Shown: positions 1 through 5,975 of the stretch, in pieces
Layout of the letters: the number at the start of each line of letters is the position of its first letter
Numbering within the stretch: the stretch's first letter is position 1
Assembly (NCBI GenBank): GCA_014534155.1
Contig: JACVSB010000120.1
Span: 1 to 5,975 of the forward strand
Length of the DNA: 5,975 bases
From: Thermoleophilia bacterium
GTDB taxonomy: Bacteria; Actinomycetota; Thermoleophilia; Gaiellales; Gaiellaceae
Direction: 5' to 3'
The notes under the pieces: model-generated
Databases searched by the model: none
What the model was told of the DNA's origin: nothing
What the model saw: only the letters and a program-made list of their open reading frames with translations
Made by a program: the position numbers and the translations under genes

Positions 1-1637
1 AGAATCGCGGCCGCGCGTGCCGGGTCCGCCATGATCATCGTCTCCGTGATCTCGAGCTCGAGGACGTCAGGCTCGAGGTCGAGTCTGTCCAGAAGGCGCT
101 CGACGTCCACGGCGAGGTCGGCGTCGAGGAGGCTCCGCGCGGACAGGTTGACCGCCACGCGAAGCGAGAGGCCGTCGTCCTTCCAGGCACGGCACTGCTC
201 GAGCGCCGCCTCCAGCACGAAGAGGGTGAGGGGACGGATCAGGTTCGTGTGCTGCGCAAGAGGGACGAACTCCGACGGCGGGAGGAGCCCGCGCTCCGGG
301 TGGTTCCAGCGCACGAGCGCTTCGACCCCGACGACGTCGCCGGTCTCCAGGCGCTCCTTCGGCTGGTAGTAGAGGGTCAGCTCACGCTCGTCGATCGCGC
401 GGCGGAGCTCGGCGACGACGCGAAGCCGGCTCGCGCTGTTCACGTCGTGCGCAGCGTCGTAGACGGCGAACGGCCGGTGCGCGGCCTTGGCGACGTACAT
501 GGCCACGTCCGCGCGCTGGACGAGCGTGTCCACGTCGTCCCCGTGCTCGGGCGCGAGCGCGATCCCGATGCTGGCCTCGACCGCAACGGGAACCCCGTCC
601 AGCTCAAACGGCTCCTCCAGCGCGGCGACAATCCGCTCCGCCGCCTCGCGCGGCGCGGTCTCCTCCCGCACCGTCGGCAGGAGCACGCCGAACTCGTCAC
701 CGCCGAGGCGCGCGATCGTGTCGCTCTCGCGCACGACCGCGCGCAGCCGACGGGAGAGCTCTCGCAGGAGGACGTCGCCCGACTCGTGGCCCAGCGAGTC
801 GTTGACCTCCTTGAAGCGATCGACGTCGGCGAGAAGGACGGCGACGCCGTGGCCCTCACGCCGTCCGATCGCGAGCGCGTGGGCAAGCCGGTCTCGGAAG
901 AGCGTCCGGTTGGGCAGCGCAGTCAACGCGTCGTGAAGCGCCTGGTATTCGTTCTCGGCCACCTGGCGGCGAAGCGTGCGCGAGGCGCCGAGCGCGATCG
1001 GAAGGAGCGCGCCGTACAGAACGGCCAGGCCGAGGAGAAGGAGCGCGACGAGGACGCGCGTGTCCTCCACGACGGCGGCCTCGATCGGCTCGTACGGGAG
1101 GTAGAGCTGGAAGACGCCATCGGGCCGGTCCGAGCCGGCGAAGGTGAAGGGCACGAGGACCTGGAGCATCGTTCCGCTCCCACGCGCGCCGAAGTCTTCG
1201 CGCTCGTCGGCCTCGACGGTCTCGGTGCTGACCTCGCCGCCGAGCGCGGCGCGCAGCCTGCGCGAGAGGGGGAAGCTGCGGTCGATCAGGTTCGCGTCGT
1301 CCGAGTAGATGATGCGCCCGCTGCGGTTCCAGATCGCGATCCGGGCAATCTCGGTCTGGACGCTCTGCTCCGCGAACGTCTCGTCCAGCGCGATGAGACG
1401 AAAAGGCGACAGGCCGTCGCGAACGGCGTCGCGCGAGAGCTGCGGCTGCAGGCCCACCCGCCCGATCAGCGTCGCCGAGCGCGTCGCCTCCTCGATCGCG
1501 CGGTCACGAACCTGGCCCTCCATGACGTGCGCGAGCACGACGGCGATGACGGCGATCGGGACGAGGCTTACGATTCCGATCGTCGTTACGAGGCCCGGCG
1601 TGCGAAGCCGGGGTCGCGTGGTCCGCCGAGCGAGCAT
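1..1637 (-). CDS. Membrane-bound GGDEF-EAL cyclic-di-GMP protein (3' end outside window)
   Basis: Probable bifunctional cyclic-di-GMP enzyme: GGDEF domains join two GTP into c-di-GMP and EAL domains cleave it. 545 residues are visible from the ATG at 1637-1635, which has GAGGG five bases upstream. Order: short basic N-terminus; membrane helix about 14-38; extracytoplasmic sensor region about 39-192, with a Cache-like strand around W103 ([14 protein letters not shown]); second helix about 194-217; GGDEF domain about 230-395; EAL domain from about 405. The cyclase looks active: [10 protein letters not shown] at 235-244, metal Asp D271 in DVDRFK, N279, D288, and an intact GGDEF at 312-316. The inhibitory I-site RxxD is kept (RESD, 303-306). 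The EAL half shows YYQPK, E439-A-L, N497-L-S and E529-I-T-E532; the DDFG loop and later catalytic residues lie beyond the edge, so phosphodiesterase activity cannot be judged. The ligand is unknown and the Cache assignment is tentative. Confidence 0.93.
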   Translation of the reverse strand, partial: MLARRTTRPRLRTPGLVTTIGIVSLVPIAVIAVVLAHVMEGQVRDRAIEEATRSATLIGRVGLQPQLSRDAVRDGLSPFRLIALDETFAEQSVQTEIARIAIWNRSGRIIYSDDANLIDRSFPLSRRLRAALGGEVSTETVEADEREDFGARGSGTMLQVLVPFTFAGSDRPDGVFQLYLPYEPIEAAVVEDTRVLVALLLLGLAVLYGALLPIALGASRTLRRQVAENEYQALHDALTALPNRTLFRDRLAHALAIGRREGHGVAVLLADVDRFKEVNDSLGHESGDVLLRELSRRLRAVVRESDTIARLGGDEFGVLLPTVREETAPREAAERIVAALEEPFELDGVPVAVEASIGIALAPEHGDDVDTLVQRADVAMYVAKAAHRPFAVYDAAHDVNSASRLRVVAELRRAIDERELTLYYQPKERLETGDVVGVEALVRWNHPERGLLPPSEFVPLAQHTNLIRPLTLFVLEAALEQCRAWKDDGLSLRVAVNLSARSLLDADLAVDVERLLDRLDLEPDVLELEITETMIMADPARAAAI

Positions 1638-1642
1638 GGGCG

Positions 1643-1647
1643 CCCTC
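1643..1647 (-). promoter_or_regulatory. Ribosome binding site of the GGDEF-EAL gene
   Basis: GAGGG on the minus strand, five bases before the ATG at 1637. It supports this start over any longer reading: the same frame stays open upstream for more than 100 bases, but that stretch encodes no recognisable domain and has no comparable start. Confidence 0.5.
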
Positions 1648-1740
1648 GCATCGTCATCCGCCGAGCGGACGCCGTCGTCACCCGTTTCGGGGATGTTCGA
1701 CGGCGGCGCCTCGCGGAGAGAACTAGGGGAAGCGACGAAC

Positions 1741-1745
1741 GGAGG
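1741..1745 (+). promoter_or_regulatory. Ribosome binding site of the 57-residue small gene
   Basis: A perfect GGAGG five bases before the GTG at 1751. This is the main evidence that the short reading frame downstream is translated. Confidence 0.6.
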
Positions 1746-1750
1746 CTCTC

Positions 1751-1924
1751 GTGACGGAGGAGCGGAACCCGGAAGAGGCGCTCGACGAGATCCGCGAGAA
1801 GGAGGCGCGCGGCGAGAGCGCGAGCGCCGACGAGGAGCAGTTCCTCGAGACGGAGCGCGTCCGGACGGAATCGGACGCTACGCGGGATCGTTCCGACGAG
1901 GGGAGAGGCACGGCGACCTACTGA
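1751..1924 (+). CDS. Small acidic hypothetical protein, 57 aa, upstream of sodA
   Basis: I do not recognise this protein. It starts with GTG at 1751, preceded by GGAGG at ideal spacing, and ends with TGA at 1922-1924. The 57 residues are extremely polar: 14 Glu, 5 Asp, 8 Arg and 1 Lys, giving a net charge near -10, with no Cys or Trp and very few hydrophobic residues. The first 20 residues ([19 protein letters not shown] region) could form a short charged helix; the rest looks disordered and ends in TATY. It has no signal peptide or membrane segment. Its stop codon overlaps the first base of the sodA ribosome site and sodA starts 14 bp later, so the two are probably co-transcribed and perhaps translationally coupled. 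It could be a small stress-associated protein or a leader peptide; nothing in the sequence decides between these. Confidence 0.65.
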   Translation: MTEERNPEEALDEIREKEARGESASADEEQFLETERVRTESDATRDRSDEGRGTATY

Positions 1925-1930
1925 AGGAGG
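1924..1930 (+). promoter_or_regulatory. Ribosome binding site of sodA, overlapping the upstream stop
   Basis: AAGGAGG, eight bases before the ATG at 1939. Its first A is the last base of the TGA stop of the small upstream gene. Ribosomes terminating there would sit on this site, a layout typical of translational coupling. It also fixes the sodA start at 1939, although the same frame is open far upstream. Confidence 0.75.
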
Positions 1931-1938
1931 CGCAGGGG

Positions 1939-2565
1939 ATGGCGTTCGAACTTCCGACGCTGCCGTACGACTACGACGCGCTCGAGCCACACATCGACGC
2001 GGAGACGATGCGGCTGCACCACGACAAGCACCACCAGACCTACGTCGACAAGGCGAACGCGGCGCTCGAGGGCACCGAGTGGGCCGACCGGCCGGTCGAG
2101 GACGTGCTGCGAAACCTCGACCAGTTGCCCGAGGACAAGCGGACGCTCGTTCGCAACAACGGCGGTGGCCACTACAACCACACCCTCTTCTGGGAGCTGA
2201 TGGCGCCCCAGGCCGGGGGCGCGCCGGAGGCCGCGCTCGCCGACGCGATCGAGTCGGCCTTCGGGAGCTTCGACGCGTTCAAGGACGAGTTCGCCGCCGC
2301 GGCTGCGAACCGATTCGGGAGCGGATGGGCGTGGCTCGCCTGGGACGGCGCCGCGCTCCGCGTCACGTCGACTCCGAACCAGGACGCGCCGATCATGGAG
2401 GGCGAGACGCCGATCCTCGGGCTCGACGTCTGGGAGCACGCCTACTACCTCCGCTACCAGAACCGCCGCCCCGAATACGTGAGCGCGTGGTGGAACGTCG
2501 TCAACTGGCCCGCGGTCGCACGCCGATACGAGGCGGCCGTTGCAACCGTTCAGGCGTCCGCCTAG
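1939..2565 (+). CDS. sodA: Superoxide dismutase, Fe/Mn family, probably Mn type
   Basis: Cytoplasmic homodimer or tetramer enzyme converting superoxide to oxygen and hydrogen peroxide. It is 208 residues, the normal family length, and complete. The N-terminus [18 protein letters not shown] is the classic family start. The four metal ligands are all present: H27 (in [12 protein letters not shown]), H81 ([13 protein letters not shown]), D163 and H167 in the signature DVWEHAYY. The active-site tyrosine Y35 and the dimer-interface NRRPEY motif are in place. Mn preference is suggested by G77 in the GGGH segment together with Gln at 148 (PNQDAP); Fe enzymes usually carry the outer-sphere Gln near position 77 instead. 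Cambialistic use of Fe cannot be excluded. There is no signal peptide. It follows a 57-residue small gene by 14 bp and ends 3 bp from the stop of the convergent glycosyltransferase, leaving no room for a dedicated terminator between them. Confidence 0.97.
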   Translation: MAFELPTLPYDYDALEPHIDAETMRLHHDKHHQTYVDKANAALEGTEWADRPVEDVLRNLDQLPEDKRTLVRNNGGGHYNHTLFWELMAPQAGGAPEAALADAIESAFGSFDAFKDEFAAAAANRFGSGWAWLAWDGAALRVTSTPNQDAPIMEGETPILGLDVWEHAYYLRYQNRRPEYVSAWWNVVNWPAVARRYEAAVATVQASA

Positions 2566-2568
2566 CGG

Positions 2569-3423
2569 CTAGAGATCGAGCACGTCGAGCGCGGCCTCGA
2601 TCCGAGCGGGCGCAACGCGGCGCTCGCGCACGAGGCGGGGAGCGGCGCGGGCGACGTCGACGAGCGCGCGGCGGGAAGGCGCATCCCGCGCTCCCGTCCA
2701 CGCCACGCGAACGGTTCTCCCCACCGCCGTCGAGAGCGGCCGGCGAAGCCAGGCGAGCCAAAGGAGGTTCCGCGCCTCCGCACGCCTGCGCGCAAGAGGA
2801 TCCCGGCGGCTCGAGGGGTGGTGGTGGGCGACGACGTCCTCGACGTAGGCGAGGTCCCACCCACGGCTCGCGAGGTCCACCGCCAGGAGCGTTTCCTCGG
2901 CGCCGGTCGCGAGCACCTCGTGGAACCCGCCGACCTCGAGGAAGGCGGAGCGGCGGACGAGAGCGCCGCAGGCGACGAACCCGAGGACCGGCGGGCCCGG
3001 AAGCGGCCGGGGGGCGGTGAGCGGGCTCTCGGCCATGGCGAGGGAGACCGGATCGAGGTCCTCCTCGGGGCCGACGAGAACCCGCGCGGCCACGAGCGCG
3101 AGCGAGTCATAGCGGTCGAAGAGCCTGGCTGCGGGCTCGAGCGCGTCGGGGGCCCACCAGGAGTCGTCGTCGGCGAACGCGACGTAGGGGGCGCCGACGC
3201 GGCGCACGCCGACGTTTCGCGCGGCGGGCCCGGCGTTCCGGCGGAGCTCGACGACGTCGACGCCGTAACGCCGAGCTGCAGCCGCGCTTCCGTCGCTCGA
3301 GCCGTTGTCCACGACGACGACGTGGGGTTGCTCCGGAAGGCCGCCCAGGTGCGCGAGCGTGCGCTCCAGCGAGTGGCGCCGGTTCCGTGTGGCGACGACG
3401 ACGGCGACGCGCGTGTTTGTCAG
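2569..3423 (-). CDS. Family 2 glycosyltransferase (GT-A fold)
   Basis: Probable inverting glycosyltransferase moving a sugar from a nucleotide-sugar donor to an unknown acceptor, likely in cell-surface polysaccharide synthesis. No membrane helix is evident, so it is probably cytoplasmic or peripheral. From the proposed start it has 284 residues. The GT-A core is clear: first strand RVAVVVATRNRR (5-16), VVVVDNGSSDG (35-45), NAGPAARNVG around 63-72, the metal/donor motif ADDDSWW with D85-D87, an acceptor-side GFVACGALVRR (148-158), the acidic pair E176-E177, and HHHP at 200-203 before an Arg-rich tail. No ATG, GTG or TTG lies in frame before the first strand. CTG at 3423 fits the family N-terminus (xTNTRVAVVVAT) and has GGGGG six bases upstream. 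The GTG at 3312 would delete the first strand and part of the nucleotide site. The family call is firm; the start and substrate are not. Confidence 0.88.
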   Translation of the reverse strand: MTNTRVAVVVATRNRRHSLERTLAHLGGLPEQPHVVVVDNGSSDGSAAAARRYGVDVVELRRNAGPAARNVGVRRVGAPYVAFADDDSWWAPDALEPAARLFDRYDSLALVAARVLVGPEEDLDPVSLAMAESPLTAPRPLPGPPVLGFVACGALVRRSAFLEVGGFHEVLATGAEETLLAVDLASRGWDLAYVEDVVAHHHPSSRRDPLARRRAEARNLLWLAWLRRPLSTAVGRTVRVAWTGARDAPSRRALVDVARAAPRLVRERRVAPARIEAALDVLDL

Positions 3424-3470
3424 GCTCTGCCCCCGGCGATGATCGGGAACTCTATGGCGTCGTCCCTGGC
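3424..3470. other. Short divergent intergenic region (glycosyltransferase / recQ)
   Basis: If both proposed starts are right, only 47 bp separate the divergent glycosyltransferase and helicase genes, so their promoters must overlap each other or the coding sequences. No good Shine-Dalgarno precedes the helicase GTG at 3471. A TTGTCA at 3417-3422 and a GATGAT at 3438-3443 resemble -35 and -10 boxes, but at 15-bp spacing this is only suggestive. Confidence 0.4.
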
Positions 3471-5090
3471 GTGACAGCAGCCCTGGCGGAAGCGCGCAAG
3501 GTCGCGCGCGAGACGTTCGGCTTCCGCGGCCTGCGTCGGGGCCAGGACCTCGCCCTGCGCGCCGTCCTCGACGGCCGCGACACGCTCGCCGTCATGCCGA
3601 CCGGATTCGGCAAGTCGGCGATCTACCAGATCGCCGGCGTCCTCATCCCTGGCCCGACGCTCGTCGTCTCCCCCCTCCTCGCGCTCCAGCGCGACCAGGT
3701 CGCCTCGCTCCGCGAGCTCGGCCTCAGTGCGGCGGCGCTCAACGCGCAGGTCTCGGAGAGCGAGCGGGACGAGACGCTCGGCGCCCTCGCGGAGGGGAAC
3801 CTCGAGTTCCTCTTCTGCGCGCCGGAGCAGCTCGCGAACGAGGATTCGCTCGCGGCCGCGCGCGCGTCCCGTCCGACGCTCTTCGTCGTGGACGAGGCCC
3901 ACTGCATCAGCGAGTGGGGCCACGATTTTCGGCCGGAGTACCTCCGGCTGGGCGCGGTGGCCGAGGAGCTCGGCCGTCCGACCGTGCTCGCGCTCACGGC
4001 GACCGCGGCGCCGCCGGTCCGCCGCGAGGTCGTGGAACGGCTGCCGCTCCGTGACCCGGCCGTCGTCGTCCGAGGCTTCGACCGCCCGAACATCCACCTC
4101 GCGGTCGAGCGCTTCCACGACGACGACGCCAAGCTGTCGGCTCTCGTCAACCGCGTGGCGGGCGCGGCGAAGCCCGGAATCGTGTACGCGGCGACACGCC
4201 GGCGGGCGGAGGACGTGGCGGCGGCGCTCGCCGAGCGCGGGCTCGGCGCCCGCGCCTACCACGCCGGCGTGCCGAAGCGCGTCCGAAACGCTGTCCAGCA
4301 GGAGTTCATGGACGGCGGCGCCGACGTGATCGTGGCCACGGTCGCGTTCGGAATGGGCGTGGACAAGGCGAACGTCCGCTTCGTCTTCCACTACGACATC
4401 GCGGACTCGGTCGACTCCTACTACCAGGAGCTCGGCCGTGCCGGGCGCGACGGGGAGCCGGCGGACGCGCTGCTCTTCTACCGACCGGAGGACGTCGGCC
4501 TTCGCCGCTTCTTTGCGAGTCGTGCGAGCCTCGACACCGACGAGGTACGCGAGGTCGCGGAGGCGATCGCGGAGAGCGAGGGGCCCGTCCCTCCTGACGA
4601 CCTCGAGGCGCAGGGAGAGGTCAGCGCGACGACCGTTGCGACGGGCGTGCGCAGGCTGTCCGACGTGGGCGCGGTCGCGATCCTTCCCGGGGGCGACGTC
4701 GTCGCGAACGAGCTCACGGATCCCCGGACGGCGGCGCGCGACGCCGTTGCGGCGCAGGAGCACCAGGCCGAGTGGGAGCGCTCGCGCGTCGAGATGATGC
4801 GCGGGTACGCCGAGCTTCGCGACTGCCGGCGCGAGTACGTCCTCAACTACTTCGGCGAGGAGTTCGAGGCGCCCTGCGGCAACTGCGACAACTGCGAGGC
4901 CGGCATCGTCCAGCCTGACCGGGACGAGCCCTTCGCCCTCGGCACCCCTGTCAGGCACGAGAAGTGGGGCGCGGGCCTCGTCCAGCGCTACGAGGGCGAC
5001 AAGGTCGTCGTCCTCTTCGACGACGTGGGCTACAAGACTCTCGCCGTGGCGCTCGTGCGGGAGCGGGGTCTCCTCGAGCGCGCTGATTAG
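3471..5090 (+). CDS. recQ: RecQ-family ATP-dependent 3'-5' DNA helicase, short non-canonical C-terminus
   Basis: ATP-driven DNA unwinding enzyme for recombination and repair; 539 residues from GTG 3471. Two-lobe SF2 core: motif 0 with Q25 (FRGLRRGQ), Walker A PTGFGKS (43-49), VVSPLLALQRDQV (65-77), DEAH box D141-H144 running into the RecQ aromatic loop W149-Y157, motif III ALTATA (174-179), GFDRPN (202-207), YHAGV (263-267), FGMGVDK (293-299) and the arginine-finger motif QELGRAGRDGE (319-329). Residues about 348-440 form a linker that may hold a winged-helix-like unit. Then comes a four-Cys zinc module, C452, C469, C472 and C475 (CGNCDNC). The last 50 residues (about 487-536, VRHEKWGAGLVQRYEGDKVVVLF) look like a DUF3553-type beta domain. 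No HRDC domain is present. Zinc after a linker recalls mycobacterial RqlH. In-frame TTG 3417 and GTG 3387 are other starts but add only an Arg-rich, unconserved stretch. Confidence 0.94.
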   Translation: MTAALAEARKVARETFGFRGLRRGQDLALRAVLDGRDTLAVMPTGFGKSAIYQIAGVLIPGPTLVVSPLLALQRDQVASLRELGLSAAALNAQVSESERDETLGALAEGNLEFLFCAPEQLANEDSLAAARASRPTLFVVDEAHCISEWGHDFRPEYLRLGAVAEELGRPTVLALTATAAPPVRREVVERLPLRDPAVVVRGFDRPNIHLAVERFHDDDAKLSALVNRVAGAAKPGIVYAATRRRAEDVAAALAERGLGARAYHAGVPKRVRNAVQQEFMDGGADVIVATVAFGMGVDKANVRFVFHYDIADSVDSYYQELGRAGRDGEPADALLFYRPEDVGLRRFFASRASLDTDEVREVAEAIAESEGPVPPDDLEAQGEVSATTVATGVRRLSDVGAVAILPGGDVVANELTDPRTAARDAVAAQEHQAEWERSRVEMMRGYAELRDCRREYVLNYFGEEFEAPCGNCDNCEAGIVQPDRDEPFALGTPVRHEKWGAGLVQRYEGDKVVVLFDDVGYKTLAVALVRERGLLERAD

Positions 5091-5139
5091 CCCGCGCGTC
5101 AACGGGTAGCCCGGGCGCAACGCCGCCGAAGGAGGAGAG
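5091..5139 (+). other. Gap between recQ and the SDR gene
   Basis: These 49 bp hold the SDR ribosome site and only weak inverted repeats (for example GGG-TAG-CCC at 5104-5112) with no T-run. I see no real terminator, so read-through from recQ into the dehydrogenase gene is plausible. Confidence 0.4.
5129..5135 (+). promoter_or_regulatory. Ribosome binding site of the SDR gene
   Basis: AAGGAGG four bases before the ATG at 5140. It fixes the start so that the proline- and glutamine-rich N-terminal extension is part of the protein. Confidence 0.65.
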
Positions 5140-5975
5140 ATGACACAGCACACGGCACCGCCGGATCCGCGCCAGGCGGGTCCGCAACCACCGTACCCCG
5201 AGCAGGAGCAGGCTCCCGTCGGGCTCGAGTCGGACATGGACCCGAAGCCCGACTACGGCTACGAGACGTACCGCGGCTACGGGCGCTTGGACGGCCGCGC
5301 GGCCCTCGTGACGGGCGGGGACAGCGGGATCGGGCGCGCGGTCGCGCTCGCCTTCGCGCGCGAGGGCGCCGACGTTCTCGTCTCGTACCTGGACGAGCAC
5401 TCCGACGCCGAGGAGACGATCCGCGTGGTCGAGGAGGCCGACCGCAAGGGCGTCGCAGTCGCCGGCGACATCGGAGACCCGGCCCACTGCCGCGCCCTCG
5501 TCGAGCGGGCGCTTGCGGAGCTCGGGCGCCTGGACATCCTCGTGAACAACGCCGCCTTCCAGATGGAGTACGAGTCGATCACCGAGATACCGCCCGAGGA
5601 GATCGAGCACGTCTTCCGCGTCAACGTCCTGAGCCAGTTCTGGCTCTGCCAGGCTGCAATCCCTCACCTGGAGGCGGGCGCTGCGATCATCAACTCGGCC
5701 TCCGTCCAGGCGTACCACCCGTCGCCGTCGCTCATCCACTACGCAACGACGAAGGGCGCGATCCGCACCTTCACTCAGGCGCTCGCGCAGGAGCTCGCGC
5801 CCAAGGGGATCCGCGTCAACGCCGTTGCCCCCGGCCCCGTCTGGACGCCCCTCATCGCCATGTCGTTCCCGGCCCAGAAGGTGGCGCAGTTCGGGGAGCA
5901 GTCCGACTTCCAGCGCCCGGCGCAGCCGGCCGAGCTCGCGCCGGCGTACGTGTTCCTCGCCTCGGACGAATCGCG
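5140..5975 (+). CDS. Short-chain dehydrogenase/reductase, YghA/YdaD type (3' end outside window)
   Basis: NAD(P)-dependent oxidoreductase of the classical SDR family; the substrate is unknown. 278 codons are visible from ATG 5140, and the open end lies only a few tens of residues short of the usual total. A hydrophilic extension of about 50 residues rich in Pro, Gln and Tyr (GLESDMDPKPDYGYETYRGY region) precedes the Rossmann fold. Cofactor motif TGGDSGIG is at 58-65, D110 follows the adenine-binding strand, and NNAA is at 136-139. The catalytic set is complete: N162, S188, Y201 and K205 (YATTK), followed by the PGP turn at 231-233. The extension plus the GGDSGIG variant mark the subgroup holding E. 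coli YghA and B. subtilis YdaD (general stress protein 39), often annotated as glucose 1-dehydrogenase-like or general stress SDRs. No signal peptide is present. It follows recQ by 49 bp on the same strand and may be read from it. Confidence 0.93.
   Translation, partial: MTQHTAPPDPRQAGPQPPYPEQEQAPVGLESDMDPKPDYGYETYRGYGRLDGRAALVTGGDSGIGRAVALAFAREGADVLVSYLDEHSDAEETIRVVEEADRKGVAVAGDIGDPAHCRALVERALAELGRLDILVNNAAFQMEYESITEIPPEEIEHVFRVNVLSQFWLCQAAIPHLEAGAAIINSASVQAYHPSPSLIHYATTKGAIRTFTQALAQELAPKGIRVNAVAPGPVWTPLIAMSFPAQKVAQFGEQSDFQRPAQPAELAPAYVFLASDES

Larger units (their letters stand above)
1638..1750. other. Divergent intergenic region (GGDEF-EAL / small gene-sodA)
   Basis: These 113 bp separate two divergently oriented genes and must hold the promoter for the minus-strand GGDEF-EAL gene and probably that for the small gene-sodA pair. 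Apart from the two ribosome sites I see no convincing -35/-10 pair, no clear palindromic operator and no hairpin-plus-T-run terminator. A weak TTCGAC (1696-1701) and AACTAG (1721-1726) sit 19 bp apart, which is too poor a match to call a promoter. Confidence 0.4.

Noticed and set aside
249..1754. A 501-codon open frame on the plus strand opposite the GGDEF-EAL gene
   Set aside because: It runs in the same codon register as the minus-strand gene, where stops are rare in GC-rich coding DNA. Its product is a low-complexity mix of Arg, Asp and Val without any domain, while the minus strand gives textbook GGDEF and EAL motifs.
1309..1938. Upstream extension of the sodA reading frame by 210 codons
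   Set aside because: The frame is merely open. The family N-terminus begins at 1939, which has a good ribosome site, and the extension overlaps the GGDEF-EAL and small genes with no conserved domain.
2079..3020. A 313-codon plus-strand frame across the sodA end and the glycosyltransferase
   Set aside because: The product is almost wholly Arg/Gly/Ala/Pro and overlaps two well-supported genes in other frames.
3391..3413. GAC/ACG trinucleotide runs resembling a microsatellite
   Set aside because: They encode the Val-rich beta strands of the glycosyltransferase (VAVVVAT and VVVVD); codon bias explains the repetition.
3417..3443. Possible sigma-70-like promoter TTGTCA / GATGAT for recQ
   Set aside because: The 15-bp spacing is short, the -10 matches only four of six bases, and such matches are expected by chance. 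It is mentioned only in the intergenic entry.
2818..3474. A 218-codon plus-strand frame opposite the glycosyltransferase
   Set aside because: It is an antisense-register shadow; the minus strand shows the complete GT-A core with the DDD motif.
5091..5128. Possible terminator after recQ
   Set aside because: Inverted repeats are only 3-4 bp and no T-run follows, so an intrinsic terminator is not supported.
3420..5237. A 605-codon open frame on the minus strand opposite recQ
   Set aside because: It is in antisense register with recQ and its translation has no recognisable motif. The plus strand carries every RecQ helicase motif in order. Its extra length past the recQ end is chance openness in GC-rich DNA.

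Overview
This is a high-GC window with strong G/C preference at third codon positions, GTG starts and purine-rich Shine-Dalgarno sites. That composition fits Actinomycetota, as does the RecQ-type helicase with its zinc module placed after a long linker. A deep-branching lineage such as Thermoleophilia is possible, but that is inference from style, not from a marker gene. No rRNA, tRNA, CRISPR array, insertion sequence or phage gene is visible. The content reads as ordinary chromosome with a few unusual details.

Layout, left to right: (1) a membrane-anchored GGDEF-EAL cyclic-di-GMP protein on the minus strand, cut by the left edge inside its EAL domain; (2) a 113-bp divergent intergenic region; (3) a plus-strand pair made of a 57-residue, very acidic small protein (GTG start, strong ribosome site) and a Mn-type superoxide dismutase, whose ribosome site overlaps the small gene's stop codon; (4) a minus-strand family 2 glycosyltransferase whose stop codon lies only 3 bp from that of the dismutase and which has no ATG, GTG or TTG at its expected start; (5) a plus-strand RecQ-family helicase with a compact non-canonical C-terminus; (6) 49 bp downstream on the same strand, a short-chain dehydrogenase of the YghA/YdaD (general stress protein 39) type, cut by the right edge.

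The genes do not form one obvious pathway. Superoxide removal, DNA repair or recombination, a stress-type dehydrogenase and a second-messenger enzyme suggest a loose stress-response neighbourhood, but only the small gene/sodA pair, and perhaps recQ/SDR, look transcriptionally linked. I found no clearly new biological system. The best leads are the small protein coupled to sodA, the helicase's domain order, and the missing canonical start of the glycosyltransferase.
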